Source: Oscillospiraceae bacterium
Lineage (GTDB): Bacteria; Bacillota; Clostridia; Oscillospirales; Ruminococcaceae
Length of the DNA: 64,000 nucleotides
Direction: 5' to 3'
Assembly: GCA_025757845.1 (NCBI GenBank)
Contig: CP107211.1
Location: forward strand, 1,116,001 to 1,180,000
The translations under genes were made by a program, and so were the position numbers. This document shows, piece after piece, positions 33,300 to 41,830 of this stretch. The notes under the pieces are model-generated. The model saw only the letters and a list, made by a program, of their open reading frames with translations. It was not told where the DNA came from and made no database searches. Each line of letters begins with the position of its first letter. Position 1 is the stretch's first letter.

Positions 33300-34619
33300 A
33301 TGCGCATTTATGATCTGATCGCCAAAAAACGCGACGGCGGCACCCACAGCCGTGAAGAGCTGGAGAGCATCGTCAACGGTTATGTGTCCGGTGAGGTGGC
33401 CGATTATCAGATGGCTGCCTGGATGATGGCTGTGTACCTGCGCGGCATGACCGACGAAGAGACGGCAGAGCTTACCGACGTGATGGCCCACAGCGGCGTG
33501 ATGGTGGACCTTTCGCCCATTCCGGGCATCAAGGTGGATAAGCATTCCACCGGCGGCGTGGGCGACAAGACCACGCTGGTGATCGCCCCCATCGTGGCAG
33601 CCTGCGGGGTCAAGATCGCCAAGATGAGCGGCCGCGGTCTGGGCCACACCGGCGGCACCATCGACAAGATGGAGAGCGTGCCTGGCACCAAGACGGCCCT
33701 GACGCAGGAAGAGTTCTTTGCACAGGTCAACCGCATCGGTCTGTCGGTCATCGGCCAGAGCGAGGGCATCGCCGTGGCAGACAAAAAGATGTACGCACTG
33801 CGGGATGTGACCGCCACCGTGAGCTGCATCCCGCTCATCGCGTCCAGCATCATGTCCAAGAAGCTGGCTTCCGGCTCGGACGCCATTCTGCTGGATGTGA
33901 CCACCGGCACCGGTGCCTTTATGAAGACCGTGGACCAGAGCATCGAGCTGGCAAAGCTCATGGTGTCCATCGGCACCCACCATGGCCGCCGGGTGGCCGC
34001 CATGATCACCGACATGGACACCCCGCTGGGCCACAACATCGGCAACAGCCTGGAGGTCATGGAGAGCATGGATGTGCTCAAGGGCCGTGGCCCGGTGGAC
34101 CTGACGGAGGTGTGCCTGCAGCTGGCCGCCAATATGCTGGTGCTGGCAGGGAAGGGCACCCCCGCCGAATGCCGTGCCATGGCACAGGCGGTGATCGCGG
34201 ACGGCTCTGCCTTTGCCAAGTGCAAGGAGATGTTTGCCGCCCAGGGCGGTGATACCCGGGTGCTGGAAGATTACAGCCTGTTTGAGCAGCCTGCTGCCCG
34301 CTATGAGCTGCTGGCCGAGCAGGATGGGTACATCGTGGCCAACGATGCCGAAAAGATCGGCTCGGCCAGTGTGCTGCTGGGTGCCGGCCGCCAGAAAAAG
34401 GGCGACCCGCTGGACTTTGCCGCCGGCATCACCCTGCACAAAAAGCGCGGCGACTACGTCCACAAGGGCGAGAGCCTGGCGACCTTCTACGGTGCAGCGG
34501 ACAAGTTTGAAGCCGCTGCCGCCGAGTACCGCAGCGGCCTTGTGTACGGCGCGGAAAAGCCGGAGGAAGCCCCGCTGGTATACGCCCTTGTCACCAAGGA
34601 CGGCGTAGAGCGGTACTGA
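33300..34619 (+). CDS. pdp: Pyrimidine-nucleoside phosphorylase
   Basis: The 439-residue enzyme splits uridine, deoxyuridine or thymidine with phosphate into base and sugar 1-phosphate. It has the family signature SGRGLGHTGGTIDKMESVPG and the phosphate loop DKHSTGGVGDKTTL. The C-terminal domain has DYVHKGESLATFYGA. I prefer Pdp (broad specificity, usual in Firmicutes) to thymidine phosphorylase (deoA), but the two cannot be separated by eye with certainty. The ribosome site is GACAGGAGCGTGAAGTT. It completes the pathway: transporter, cdd, pdp, then deoB. Confidence 0.93.
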   Translation: MRIYDLIAKKRDGGTHSREELESIVNGYVSGEVADYQMAAWMMAVYLRGMTDEETAELTDVMAHSGVMVDLSPIPGIKVDKHSTGGVGDKTTLVIAPIVAACGVKIAKMSGRGLGHTGGTIDKMESVPGTKTALTQEEFFAQVNRIGLSVIGQSEGIAVADKKMYALRDVTATVSCIPLIASSIMSKKLASGSDAILLDVTTGTGAFMKTVDQSIELAKLMVSIGTHHGRRVAAMITDMDTPLGHNIGNSLEVMESMDVLKGRGPVDLTEVCLQLAANMLVLAGKGTPAECRAMAQAVIADGSAFAKCKEMFAAQGGDTRVLEDYSLFEQPAARYELLAEQDGYIVANDAEKIGSASVLLGAGRQKKGDPLDFAAGITLHKKRGDYVHKGESLATFYGAADKFEAAAAEYRSGLVYGAEKPEEAPLVYALVTKDGVERY

Positions 34620-34923
34620 GACCTGACAGCAGGGGAGACCTTGCTCTTATAACGATACTTTTCCGCTGATGACGCCCAAAGCGCACGCGGAGGGCATTCT
34701 GAATCATTTTGACCCAAGGAGGCTGCTGCACAAAAGCTGTGCGGCAGCCCCTTTTCTGCGCTTTCACGCTGAAAACAGGTAATCCTGCACAAAAGAACCG
34801 TCGCTTTTTAAGCAATTCGATGTATTTGTGGGGCAAACAGTGGAACTTTGCGGCTGGATATGATATACTAAACTGTGTTTGTATGCTCCGGGAAAGGGGC
34901 TGCCAAAGGAGAAAGGACTTGTT
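34620..34923 (+). other. 304-base gap with terminator
   Basis: No gene is visible. GGCTGCTGCACA (34721-34732) pairs with TGTGCGGCAGCC (34738-34749) and is followed by CCTTTTCTG, giving the pdp terminator. Further right TATACT near 34865 could be a -10 box for trkA with a weak -35. Confidence 0.55.
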
Positions 34924-36282
34924 ATGAAGATCATTCTGGTGGGCAGCGGCAAGGTCGGTACCGCCCTTGCGCGGCAGCTCAGCGAGGAGGGCCACAACGT
35001 GACCGTTGTGGACACGAACAAGGCGCGGGTGGAGCACCTGATCGAGACGTACGACGTGCTGGGCATCGTGGGCAACGGCTCCTCCATCACCACCCTGTCC
35101 GAAGCCGGCATTGAGGATGCAGACGTGTTCATTGCCGTGACCGGTTCGGACGAGCTGAACCTGCTGTGCTGTATGTTTGCCAAAAAAGCGGGCCACTGCC
35201 ACGCCATTGCCCGCGTGCGCAACCCGTCCTACAGCCACGAGCTGGACTTTATCAAAAAACAGATCGGCATTTCGGCCATCATCAACCCGGAAATGGCGGC
35301 AGCCAAGGAGATCTCCCATCTGCTGCGGTTCCCGGGGGCCAGCAAGATCGACACCTTTGCGGGCGGCCGCGTGCGGCTGATCAAGTTTGCGCTCACCAAG
35401 GCACAGGGGCTGGACGGCGTAGCCATCCGCGAGATCCCCAGTCGGCTCAAGAGCGACATTCTGGTGTGTGCCGTGGAGCGTGACGGCGGGGTGATCATCC
35501 CCAACGGCAACTTTGTGCTGCAGAACGGCGATCAGGTCACCTTCCTGGCCACCCAGGAAAACGCGCATGCCTTCTTCCGGCAGATCCACATGCCGGTGCG
35601 GCCGGTGCGCAACGCCCTGATCGTGGGCGGCGGTGCCATCGCGTTCTACTTGAGCCAGGAGCTGATGGACAACCATGTGCGGGTGCGCATCGTGGAGCGG
35701 GATGCCGCCCGCGCCCAGGAGCTGGCCGAGCAGCTGCCCGGTGCCCAGGTCCTGAACGAGGACGGCTCCAACCGGGAGTTCCTGCTGTCGGAGGGCCTGG
35801 AGTCCGCAGAGTCCTTTGTGGCCCTGACCAACATCGACGAAGAAAACGTGCTGCTGACCCTGTTTGCCAAAAAGCATTCCCACGGCAAGCTGGTGACCAA
35901 GGTGAACCGTCTGGAGTTCGATGACATTCTGGCCGGGCTGGACCTGGGCAGCGTGGTGTACCCCAAGTACATGACCTGCGATTACATTGTGCAGTATGTG
36001 CGTGCCCTGCAGAATGAGGCGGGCAGCAACATCAAGACCCTGTACCGCATCCTGGACGACCGCGTGGAAGCGTTGGAATTCACGGTGCACGAGGAGAGCC
36101 GGGCCACCGGTGTGCCCCTGAGCCAGCTGCATCTGAAAAAGAACCTGCTGCTGTGCTGCATCACCCGCGGCAATCAGATCCTGATCCCCCGCGGCGGCGA
36201 CCAGATCCAGGTGGGCGACAACGTGATCGTGGTCACGCTGGAGCATGGCCTGCATGACCTGCGGGACATCGTGGAGAGCTGA
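34924..36282 (+). CDS. trkA: Trk potassium uptake regulator
   Basis: TrkA is the cytosolic NAD/ATP-sensing ring that gates the TrkH channel. The 452-residue protein contains two RCK-N/RCK-C units. The first opens MKIILVGSGKVGTALARQLS with a dinucleotide-binding glycine loop. The second starts NALIVGGGAIAFYLSQELM. Both C-terminal RCK-C domains are present (NGDQVTFLAT and VGDNVIVVTL). ATG 34924 follows AAAGGAGAAAGGACTTGTT. trkH starts 13 bases downstream, a standard operon. Confidence 0.95.
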   Translation: MKIILVGSGKVGTALARQLSEEGHNVTVVDTNKARVEHLIETYDVLGIVGNGSSITTLSEAGIEDADVFIAVTGSDELNLLCCMFAKKAGHCHAIARVRNPSYSHELDFIKKQIGISAIINPEMAAAKEISHLLRFPGASKIDTFAGGRVRLIKFALTKAQGLDGVAIREIPSRLKSDILVCAVERDGGVIIPNGNFVLQNGDQVTFLATQENAHAFFRQIHMPVRPVRNALIVGGGAIAFYLSQELMDNHVRVRIVERDAARAQELAEQLPGAQVLNEDGSNREFLLSEGLESAESFVALTNIDEENVLLTLFAKKHSHGKLVTKVNRLEFDDILAGLDLGSVVYPKYMTCDYIVQYVRALQNEAGSNIKTLYRILDDRVEALEFTVHEESRATGVPLSQLHLKKNLLLCCITRGNQILIPRGGDQIQVGDNVIVVTLEHGLHDLRDIVES

Positions 36283-36294
36283 CGGAGGCGGGCT

Positions 36295-37737
36295 ATGAAT
36301 TATGCGATCGTTTTCCGTCTGCTGGGCTATATCCTGATGATCGAGGGCACCCTGCTGCTTCTGCCCGCCGCTGCCAGCCTGATCTACGGCGAGTGGATGG
36401 TACTGGCAGTGTTCCTGCTCACGGCTGCCGTGAGCGCAGGCATCGGCTTTGCGCTGCGGGCCATCAGGCCCCGCAGCAAGGTATTCTATATGCGGGAAGG
36501 CTTTACTGCCACCGCACTGAGCTGGATCGTCATCTCGGTGGTGGGTGCCGCGCCTTTCGTGCTCACCGGCTGCATTCCCAACCCGGTGGATGCCCTGTTT
36601 GAGACGGTATCCGGCTTTACCACCACCGGTGCCAGCATCCTGCCGGAGGTGGAGAGCCTGCCCAAGGGCATTTTGTTCTGGCGCAGCTTCACCCACTGGA
36701 TTGGCGGCATGGGCGTTCTGGTGTTCCTGCTGTCCCTGCTGCCGCTGACCGGCGGCTCTCATGTGAACCTGATGAAGGCCGAGAGTCCCGGTCCCCAGGT
36801 GGACAAACTGGTGCCCAAGGTGCAGTCCACTGCCAAGATCCTTTACGGCATCTACCTGGCCTTGACCCTGCTGGAGCTGCTGTTCCTGCTGGCAGGCAGA
36901 ATGCCCCTGTTCGAGGCCCTGCTTACGTCCTTTGGCACGGCGGGCACCGGCGGCTTCGGCTTCCGGAACGACAGCTTTGGCAGCTTCTCGCCCTACATCC
37001 AGTGGGTCGTGACCGTGTTCATGATCCTGTTCGGCGTCAACTTCAACGCCTACTTCCTGCTGTTGATGCGTCGGTTCCGCCGTGCTGCAGCCAGCGAAGA
37101 GGTGCGCGGCTACTTTGTGGTCATTGCAGCCGCCATTGCTATCATCACGGCCAACATCTACAGCCTCTACAACAGCTTTGGCGAGGCGCTGCGTCAAGCG
37201 GCGTTCCAGGTGGGTTCCATCATCACCACCACGGGCTTTTCCAGCTGCGATTTTGACCTGTGGCCCACTCTGTCCAAGGAAGTGCTGGTGGTGCTGATGT
37301 TCATTGGTGCCTGTGCCGGAAGCACCGGCGGCGGCATCAAGGTGAGCCGCATCCTCATTTTGGGCAAGACGCTGGGCAAGGAGCTCAAGCAGGCTCTGCA
37401 CCCGCAGGTGGTGGCTCCGGCGCGTATGGACGGCAAGCTGCTGAACCATGAGACTATCCGTACCACCAACGTGTTCATGGCGGCCTACAGCTTCATCTTT
37501 GTGGGGTCCTTCCTGCTCATCAGTCTGAACGGCTTTGACATGGTGACCAATTTCACTGCCGTGGCCGCCACTCTGAACAACATCGGCCCGGGCCTGGAGC
37601 TGGTGGGCCCCATGCAGAACTTTAGCGGTTTTGCAGACCCGGCCAAGCTGGTGCTGATCTTTGACATGCTGGCAGGCCGGTTGGAGATCTTCCCCATGCT
37701 GGTGCTGTTCCTGCCCGACACCTGGCGCAAATTCTGA
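36295..37737 (+). CDS. trkH: Trk-type potassium channel subunit
   Basis: The 480-residue membrane protein carries K+ through a pore built from four M1-P-M2 repeats. Pore segments show the family form TVSGFTTTGASILPE, FGTAGTGGFGFRND, IITTTGFSSCDF and AATLNNIGPGLE. Each contains the conserved glycine of the selectivity filter. SFTHWIGGMGVLVFLLSLLP is also typical. It is cotranscribed with trkA. TrkH and KtrB are relatives; the TrkA partner with two RCK units favours Trk. Confidence 0.94.
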   Translation: MNYAIVFRLLGYILMIEGTLLLLPAAASLIYGEWMVLAVFLLTAAVSAGIGFALRAIRPRSKVFYMREGFTATALSWIVISVVGAAPFVLTGCIPNPVDALFETVSGFTTTGASILPEVESLPKGILFWRSFTHWIGGMGVLVFLLSLLPLTGGSHVNLMKAESPGPQVDKLVPKVQSTAKILYGIYLALTLLELLFLLAGRMPLFEALLTSFGTAGTGGFGFRNDSFGSFSPYIQWVVTVFMILFGVNFNAYFLLLMRRFRRAAASEEVRGYFVVIAAAIAIITANIYSLYNSFGEALRQAAFQVGSIITTTGFSSCDFDLWPTLSKEVLVVLMFIGACAGSTGGGIKVSRILILGKTLGKELKQALHPQVVAPARMDGKLLNHETIRTTNVFMAAYSFIFVGSFLLISLNGFDMVTNFTAVAATLNNIGPGLELVGPMQNFSGFADPAKLVLIFDMLAGRLEIFPMLVLFLPDTWRKF

Positions 37738-37754
37738 TCGTACAACGAAATCTA

Positions 37755-37785
37755 AAAGGGGCCACCCGCTGCGGGCGGCCCCTTT
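37755..37785 (+). terminator. Terminator of trkAH
   Basis: AAAGGGGCC (37755-37763) pairs with GGCCCCTTT (37777-37785), and an inner CCCGC/GCGGG stem is also present. Confidence 0.75.
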
Positions 37786-37863
37786 GCCATGCTTGCATTC
37801 TGCAGGCAAAAAGGGTACAATACAACTGCTGGAAAACCAACGCTTTTGGCAGAAAGGACTGCT

Positions 37864-39168
37864 ATGGAATACGATTTTTATACGCTGGGCGTCCTTTACC
37901 TGGTCTACTCGTTTGCGGGCTGGGTAGGGGAAACGGTAGTAGCTACGGTGCGGGGCAAGCATTTTGCCAACCGCGGCGCAGCAGCCGGGCCCTTCTGCTT
38001 TGTGTACGGCTCCACGGCGGTACTGCTGGCCGTGGGCTTCACAGACCTGCGCAGCGACCCGGTGTACCTCTTCTTTGCCTGTACGCTGGCCTCCACGGTC
38101 ATGGAGTGGCTGACGGCTAAGCTGCTGGAACGGCTGCACCGCCGCAAATGGTGGGACTACTCCGGTAAGCGCTTCAACCTGAACGGCTATGTCTGCCTGC
38201 AGTATTCGCTGCTGTGGGGCGTGCTGGGCACTGCCAGCGTGCTGTGGCTCAATGGCTTGCTGCTGCGGCTGTGCCAGGCCATCCCGAACTGGCTGCTGCA
38301 CCCGCTGGTGTGGGCGGCGGTCATCGTGGCAGCGCTGGACCAGATCGGTTCGGCCGTGCTGGTGGGGCACTATGCGGCCAAACACCCGGTGCTGGAACAG
38401 CTGAACCAGCGGCTGGGTGAAAGCTCCGACGGCCTGCGCCGCCGCATTGCCCTGTATGTGGAAAAGCGCATCCAGCGGGCCTACCCGGCGGCGGCCCGGC
38501 AGGAACCGACCATTGCCCAGAACGGCGAAACGCCCCTGAGCGCCGCCGACCTGCTGTGGCTGTTCGTGGTGGGCGCGTTTCTGGGTGACCTGGTGGAAAC
38601 AGTGTTCTGCCGCCTGACGGCAGGCGTCTGGATGAGCCGTTCCAGTCTGGTGTGGGGGCCATTCAGCGTGGTGTGGGGCCTGGCTTTGGCCCTGACCACC
38701 GTGCTGCTGCGCCAGAATCAGGACAAGAGCGACCGCTACCTGTTTGTGTTCGGCACGGTGATGGGCGGCGTGTACGAGTATGTGTGCAGCGCCGTGACCG
38801 AGCTGTTGTTTGGCACGGTATTCTGGGATTACAGCAAGTTCAAATTCAATCTGGGCGGGCGCATCAACCTGCTGTACTGCTTCTTCTGGGGCATGGCGGC
38901 CGTGGTGTGGATGCGCTACGGCTACCCGGTGGTCATGAAGTGCATGACCCGTCTGCGCAGCCGGGTGCGGCCGTGGATGACCGTGCTGCTGGCGGTGTTC
39001 ATGGCGGTGAACATGGTCACCAGCTCGCTGGCGCTGGCCCGTTACGACGCCCGCACCAGCGGGGTGCCAGCTGCCAATGCCGTGGAGACTTATCTGGACG
39101 CCCATTTCGACAATGCCCGCATGGAACGCATCTATCCCAATGCGAAAAAAGTGGAAAAGGCAGGGTGA
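37864..39168 (+). CDS. CmpB-type membrane protein with two tandem copies of the domain
   Basis: The 434-residue protein belongs to the putative ABC-transporter type IV (CmpB) membrane family of unknown role. The family core occurs twice. Copy one has FAGWVGETVVATVRG and WWDYSGKRFNLNGYVCLQYS. Copy two has FLGDLVETVFCRL and FWDYSKFKFNLGGRINLLYC. A charged linker (about residues 180-235) separates them, and a last membrane helix precedes a short C-terminal tail. Most family members have one copy of about 200 residues, so this is a duplication-fusion. It is monocistronic between terminators and the riboswitch promoter. Confidence 0.8.
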   Translation: MEYDFYTLGVLYLVYSFAGWVGETVVATVRGKHFANRGAAAGPFCFVYGSTAVLLAVGFTDLRSDPVYLFFACTLASTVMEWLTAKLLERLHRRKWWDYSGKRFNLNGYVCLQYSLLWGVLGTASVLWLNGLLLRLCQAIPNWLLHPLVWAAVIVAALDQIGSAVLVGHYAAKHPVLEQLNQRLGESSDGLRRRIALYVEKRIQRAYPAAARQEPTIAQNGETPLSAADLLWLFVVGAFLGDLVETVFCRLTAGVWMSRSSLVWGPFSVVWGLALALTTVLLRQNQDKSDRYLFVFGTVMGGVYEYVCSAVTELLFGTVFWDYSKFKFNLGGRINLLYCFFWGMAAVVWMRYGYPVVMKCMTRLRSRVRPWMTVLLAVFMAVNMVTSSLALARYDARTSGVPAANAVETYLDAHFDNARMERIYPNAKKVEKAG

Positions 39169-39185
39169 AATTTGCAGGTTTCCCC

Positions 39186-39214
39186 TTGCGCTTTGCCGTT
39201 GAAACAGGTATAAT
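39186..39214 (+). promoter_or_regulatory. Promoter of the riboswitch-antiporter unit
   Basis: TTGCGC (39186-39191), a 17-base spacer and TATAAT (39209-39214) precede the aptamer by only a few bases. Confidence 0.75.
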
Positions 39215-39220
39215 ATGCAA

Positions 39221-39328
39221 AGATAAAAGGGAGTAAAGGGCGTATATCCTGCAAGAGATGATACGCTGTGCTGCAGCGACAACCCGGCAGAAATGCCCGA
39301 TGTAGCACCGGATGCTTGAGACTTTTAT
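39221..39328 (+). promoter_or_regulatory. Probable yybP-ykoY manganese riboswitch
   Basis: The leader has the class hallmarks. ATAAAAG...CTTTTAT closes the P1 stem. GGGAGTA lies just inside the 5' strand, and a GCTTGAGAC segment lies just before the 3' strand. A CAACCCGGCAG region lies between two further stems (GCGTAT/GATACGC is one of them). yybP-ykoY RNAs bind Mn2+ and usually turn on metal efflux genes. A terminator-like hairpin overlaps the 3' end of P1, which fits transcription control. The assignment is by eye and should be treated as probable. Confidence 0.7.
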
Positions 39329-39370
39329 TACAAGGACGTAGTATGCGTACCCTGTAATAGGAGTCTTTTC
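39326..39370 (+). terminator. Expression-platform terminator of the riboswitch
   Basis: TATTACAAGG and CCCTGTAATA pair with one mismatch, and ACGTA/TGCGT extends the stem around GTA. TCTTTTCTTTTTT follows after a few bases. A second hairpin (GCCCGGC/GCCGGGC, about 39377-39413) lies before the ribosome site. Confidence 0.65.
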
Positions 39371-39439
39371 TTTTTTGCCCGGCCGAGAGACTCCCGTTCC
39401 TGGAGCCGGGCCAAGGAACGATCAAAAAGGAGAAAAAAC

Positions 39440-40402
39440 ATGCTTATACCTGTTTTGCTGTTCATCGTGGGCCTGTTGTGCCTGATCAAGGGCGGTGACT
39501 GGTTTGTGGACGGTGCCACCGGCATTGCCCGCCGCTTCCATGTGCCGGAGCTGCTCATCGGTGCCACGGTGGTGTCCATCGGCACCACCCTGCCGGAGGT
39601 GATGGTGTCTACCACCTCGGCTCTCACCGGTCACGGCGAGATCGCCTACGGCAACGCCATTGGTTCGGTCATCTGCAATTCCGCCCTCATTGCGGCCATT
39701 CCCATTGTGGTCAAGCCGGGCAAGGTGGACCCCAAGAGCCTGCGCACCCCGGTGCTGTTCTTCTTTGTGGCGGCAGCCTTCTACGCTGGTGTGGCCTACA
39801 CCACCGGTTCCTTCACCCGGCCGGTGGGCATCATCCTGCTGGCCATGTTCGTGGCCTACATCGTCTGCAACGTGATGGCCATGAAGAATGCCCCCGCCCC
39901 GGAAGAAGAGGAAGAGCCGGAAGAAAACGCTTCCTTTGCCAAGGAACTGGGCCTGCTGGCGGTGGGCGCGGTGCTCATCGCGGTGGGCGCGGACCTGCTG
40001 GTGGACAACGGCACCCTCATTGCACAGGCACTGGGCGTGCCGGAGTCGGTCATTGCTCTGACCTTTGTGGCACTGGGTACCTCGCTGCCGGAGCTGGTCA
40101 CGGCCATCACCTCGCTGGCCAAGGGCCACGGGGCGCTGTCGCTGGGCAACGTCATCGGTGCCAACGTGTTCAATCTGGTGCTGGTGAGCGGCGTCAGCGT
40201 GACGCTGGCCCCCTTTACCATCCCGCAGAACTCCACCATTGCTGGCATGAACGCCTCGCTGGTGATGGATATTCCGGTGATGTTTGCGGTCATGCTGCTG
40301 CTGACGGTGCCCGCCCTGCTCAAGGGCAAGCTCAGCCGCCCGCAGGGCATTGCGCTGCTGTGCATCTACGCTGCTTTCTGCGTGGTGCAGTTCACCATTT
40401 GA
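39440..40402 (+). CDS. CaCA-family cation antiporter
   Basis: The 320-residue membrane protein exchanges Ca2+ or a similar divalent cation for Na+ or H+. It has two inverted alpha-repeats with the family signature: GTTLPEVMVSTTSALTGHGE followed by GNAIGSVICN, and GTSLPELVTAITSLAKGHGA followed by GNVIGANVFN. An acidic cytosolic loop (PEEEEEPEENA) lies between the halves. The upstream yybP-ykoY-like riboswitch suggests that the physiological substrate includes Mn2+. AAAAAGGAG precedes ATG 39440. Confidence 0.92.
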   Translation: MLIPVLLFIVGLLCLIKGGDWFVDGATGIARRFHVPELLIGATVVSIGTTLPEVMVSTTSALTGHGEIAYGNAIGSVICNSALIAAIPIVVKPGKVDPKSLRTPVLFFFVAAAFYAGVAYTTGSFTRPVGIILLAMFVAYIVCNVMAMKNAPAPEEEEEPEENASFAKELGLLAVGAVLIAVGADLLVDNGTLIAQALGVPESVIALTFVALGTSLPELVTAITSLAKGHGALSLGNVIGANVFNLVLVSGVSVTLAPFTIPQNSTIAGMNASLVMDIPVMFAVMLLLTVPALLKGKLSRPQGIALLCIYAAFCVVQFTI

Positions 40403-40415
40403 TGACGAAGTAAAA

Positions 40416-40453
40416 AACAGGCCCCCGCACGGTTTTGTGCGGGGGCCTGTCTG
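40416..40453. terminator. Bidirectional terminator between antiporter and hisS
   Basis: CAGGCCCCCGCAC (40418-40430) pairs perfectly with GTGCGGGGGCCTG (40437-40449). The minus-strand side is followed by TTTTTTAC, so it mainly terminates hisS. It also stops the antiporter transcript. Confidence 0.85.
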
Positions 40454-40463
40454 CGTTTTGTGG

Positions 40464-41705
40464 TTACTGCTGTGCAAAAATTTTGACTTCGTCCTTGTCC
40501 ATGAAGGCGGCACCGGCAAACCCGGCGGCCTCCAGCTGGCCCAGCTGCTTGCCCAGCTTCTTGGCCTGCTGCAGCACGGTGACGTTGTAGGTGTCACGCA
40601 GGGCGGCGGCCTTGCTCAGCACGGCGGGGAAGTCGGCGTCCTTGCCGTACAGCAGGGCGATCTTCTGCTTGGCACCGGGGATCTGATACCCCTGTTCCAG
40701 CAGGATGCCGCACACGCGCTCGAAACCGATGGAGAAGCCCACGGCAGGCACCTGGGTGCCCAGGAACTTGCCCACCATGTTGTCGTAGCGGCCGCCGCCG
40801 GCCACGGCACCGCTGAACTGCGGGCAGGTGATCTCGAACACCATGCCGGTGTAGTAGCCCTGACCGCGCACCAGGCTGGGGCAGTAGGCCACCTGATAGC
40901 GGCCGGCAGCCAGCGCATTGGCGGTGGCCAGAACGTACTTCAGGTCATCGGCGATGGCGGGGTCGGCGCAGCGGGCAGCCACGGCGTCCAGCGTCACCTC
41001 ACCGGCGGCGATGAAATCGGCCAGTGCGTTGATGGCGGCTTCCGGCAGCTGCTTTTCGGTCAGCTCGGCCTTCACGCCGTCAGCACCGATCTTGTCCATC
41101 TTGTCAAAGGTGATGCAGACGGAATCCAGCGTATCGGCGGCAAAGCCCATGCTCTCCAGCATGCCGCGCAGGATGCGGCGGTCGTTGATGTTCACCGTGA
41201 AGCCGGTGAAGCCGATGTTCAGCAAAGCGCGGGTGGTCACGTCGATCAGCTCCACCTCGGCGTTGGGGGAGCTGTCGCCCAGAATGTCGATGTCGCACTG
41301 CACGAACTCGCGCAGACGGCCCTTCTGGGGGCGCTCGGCACGGAACACGCGGTCGGTCTGGATCACCTTGAAGGGGCTGGGCAGCTTGTCCTTGTTGGCG
41401 GCATAGTAGCGGCTCAGGGGCAGGGTGAGGTCGTAGCGCAGGCCCATGTCGGAGAGCTGCTTGGGGTCGCCGGTGTTCAGGGCGGCGGTGAGCTTGTCGC
41501 CGCGCTTGAGCACCTTGAAGATCAGGTTCAGGTTGTCGCCGCCGTCGGACTTGTCCAGATTTTCCATGTCCTCCAGCATAGGGGTGGAGATGCGCTCAAA
41601 GCCGGACGCACGGTAGGTCTCCAGGATCTTGCCCTGGATGTAGTCGCGCAGGGTCTGCTCGGCGGGCAGCAGGTCGCGCATGCCCTTCAATGCCTGTGTT
41701 TTCAT
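40464..41705 (-). CDS. hisS: Histidine--tRNA ligase
   Basis: HisRS charges tRNA-His. The 413-residue class II synthetase begins MKTQALKGMRDLLPAEQ. Motif 2 is DRVFRAERPQKGRLREFVQC and motif 3 is GFSIGFERVCG. The histidine-binding motif reads LVRGQGYYTGMVFE, where the usual form is LVRGLDYYTGTVFE. The segment GLRYDLTLPLSRYYA is the form common in archaeal, eukaryotic and some bacterial HisRS. Most bacteria have LRPEGT there. No second hisS is in view. A consensus promoter lies 49 bases upstream. Confidence 0.9.
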   Translation of the reverse strand: MKTQALKGMRDLLPAEQTLRDYIQGKILETYRASGFERISTPMLEDMENLDKSDGGDNLNLIFKVLKRGDKLTAALNTGDPKQLSDMGLRYDLTLPLSRYYAANKDKLPSPFKVIQTDRVFRAERPQKGRLREFVQCDIDILGDSSPNAEVELIDVTTRALLNIGFTGFTVNINDRRILRGMLESMGFAADTLDSVCITFDKMDKIGADGVKAELTEKQLPEAAINALADFIAAGEVTLDAVAARCADPAIADDLKYVLATANALAAGRYQVAYCPSLVRGQGYYTGMVFEITCPQFSGAVAGGGRYDNMVGKFLGTQVPAVGFSIGFERVCGILLEQGYQIPGAKQKIALLYGKDADFPAVLSKAAALRDTYNVTVLQQAKKLGKQLGQLEAAGFAGAAFMDKDEVKIFAQQ

Positions 41706-41754
41706 GGTTGCAATACCTCTCTATATGTCAATTGAATTGTTTCCAGTACATCAT

Positions 41755-41782
41755 ATTATAAAGGAAACTGCCGGATTGTCAA
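41755..41782 (-). promoter_or_regulatory. hisS promoter
   Basis: On the minus strand TTGACA (41782-41777) and TATAAT (41760-41755), both perfect, are 16 bases apart. Confidence 0.8.
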
Positions 41783-41830
41783 TCCGAATGGGCACACTAT
41801 CGCAAATTGCACGGATTTTGAGGTGAAACG

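Noticed and set aside
34591..39282. A very long open frame on the minus strand (over 1,500 codons) across the trkA, trkH and CmpB genes
   Set aside because: It is antisense to well-supported genes, is rich in His, Gln and Gly as expected of a reversed GC-rich frame, and has no family motifs or ribosome site.
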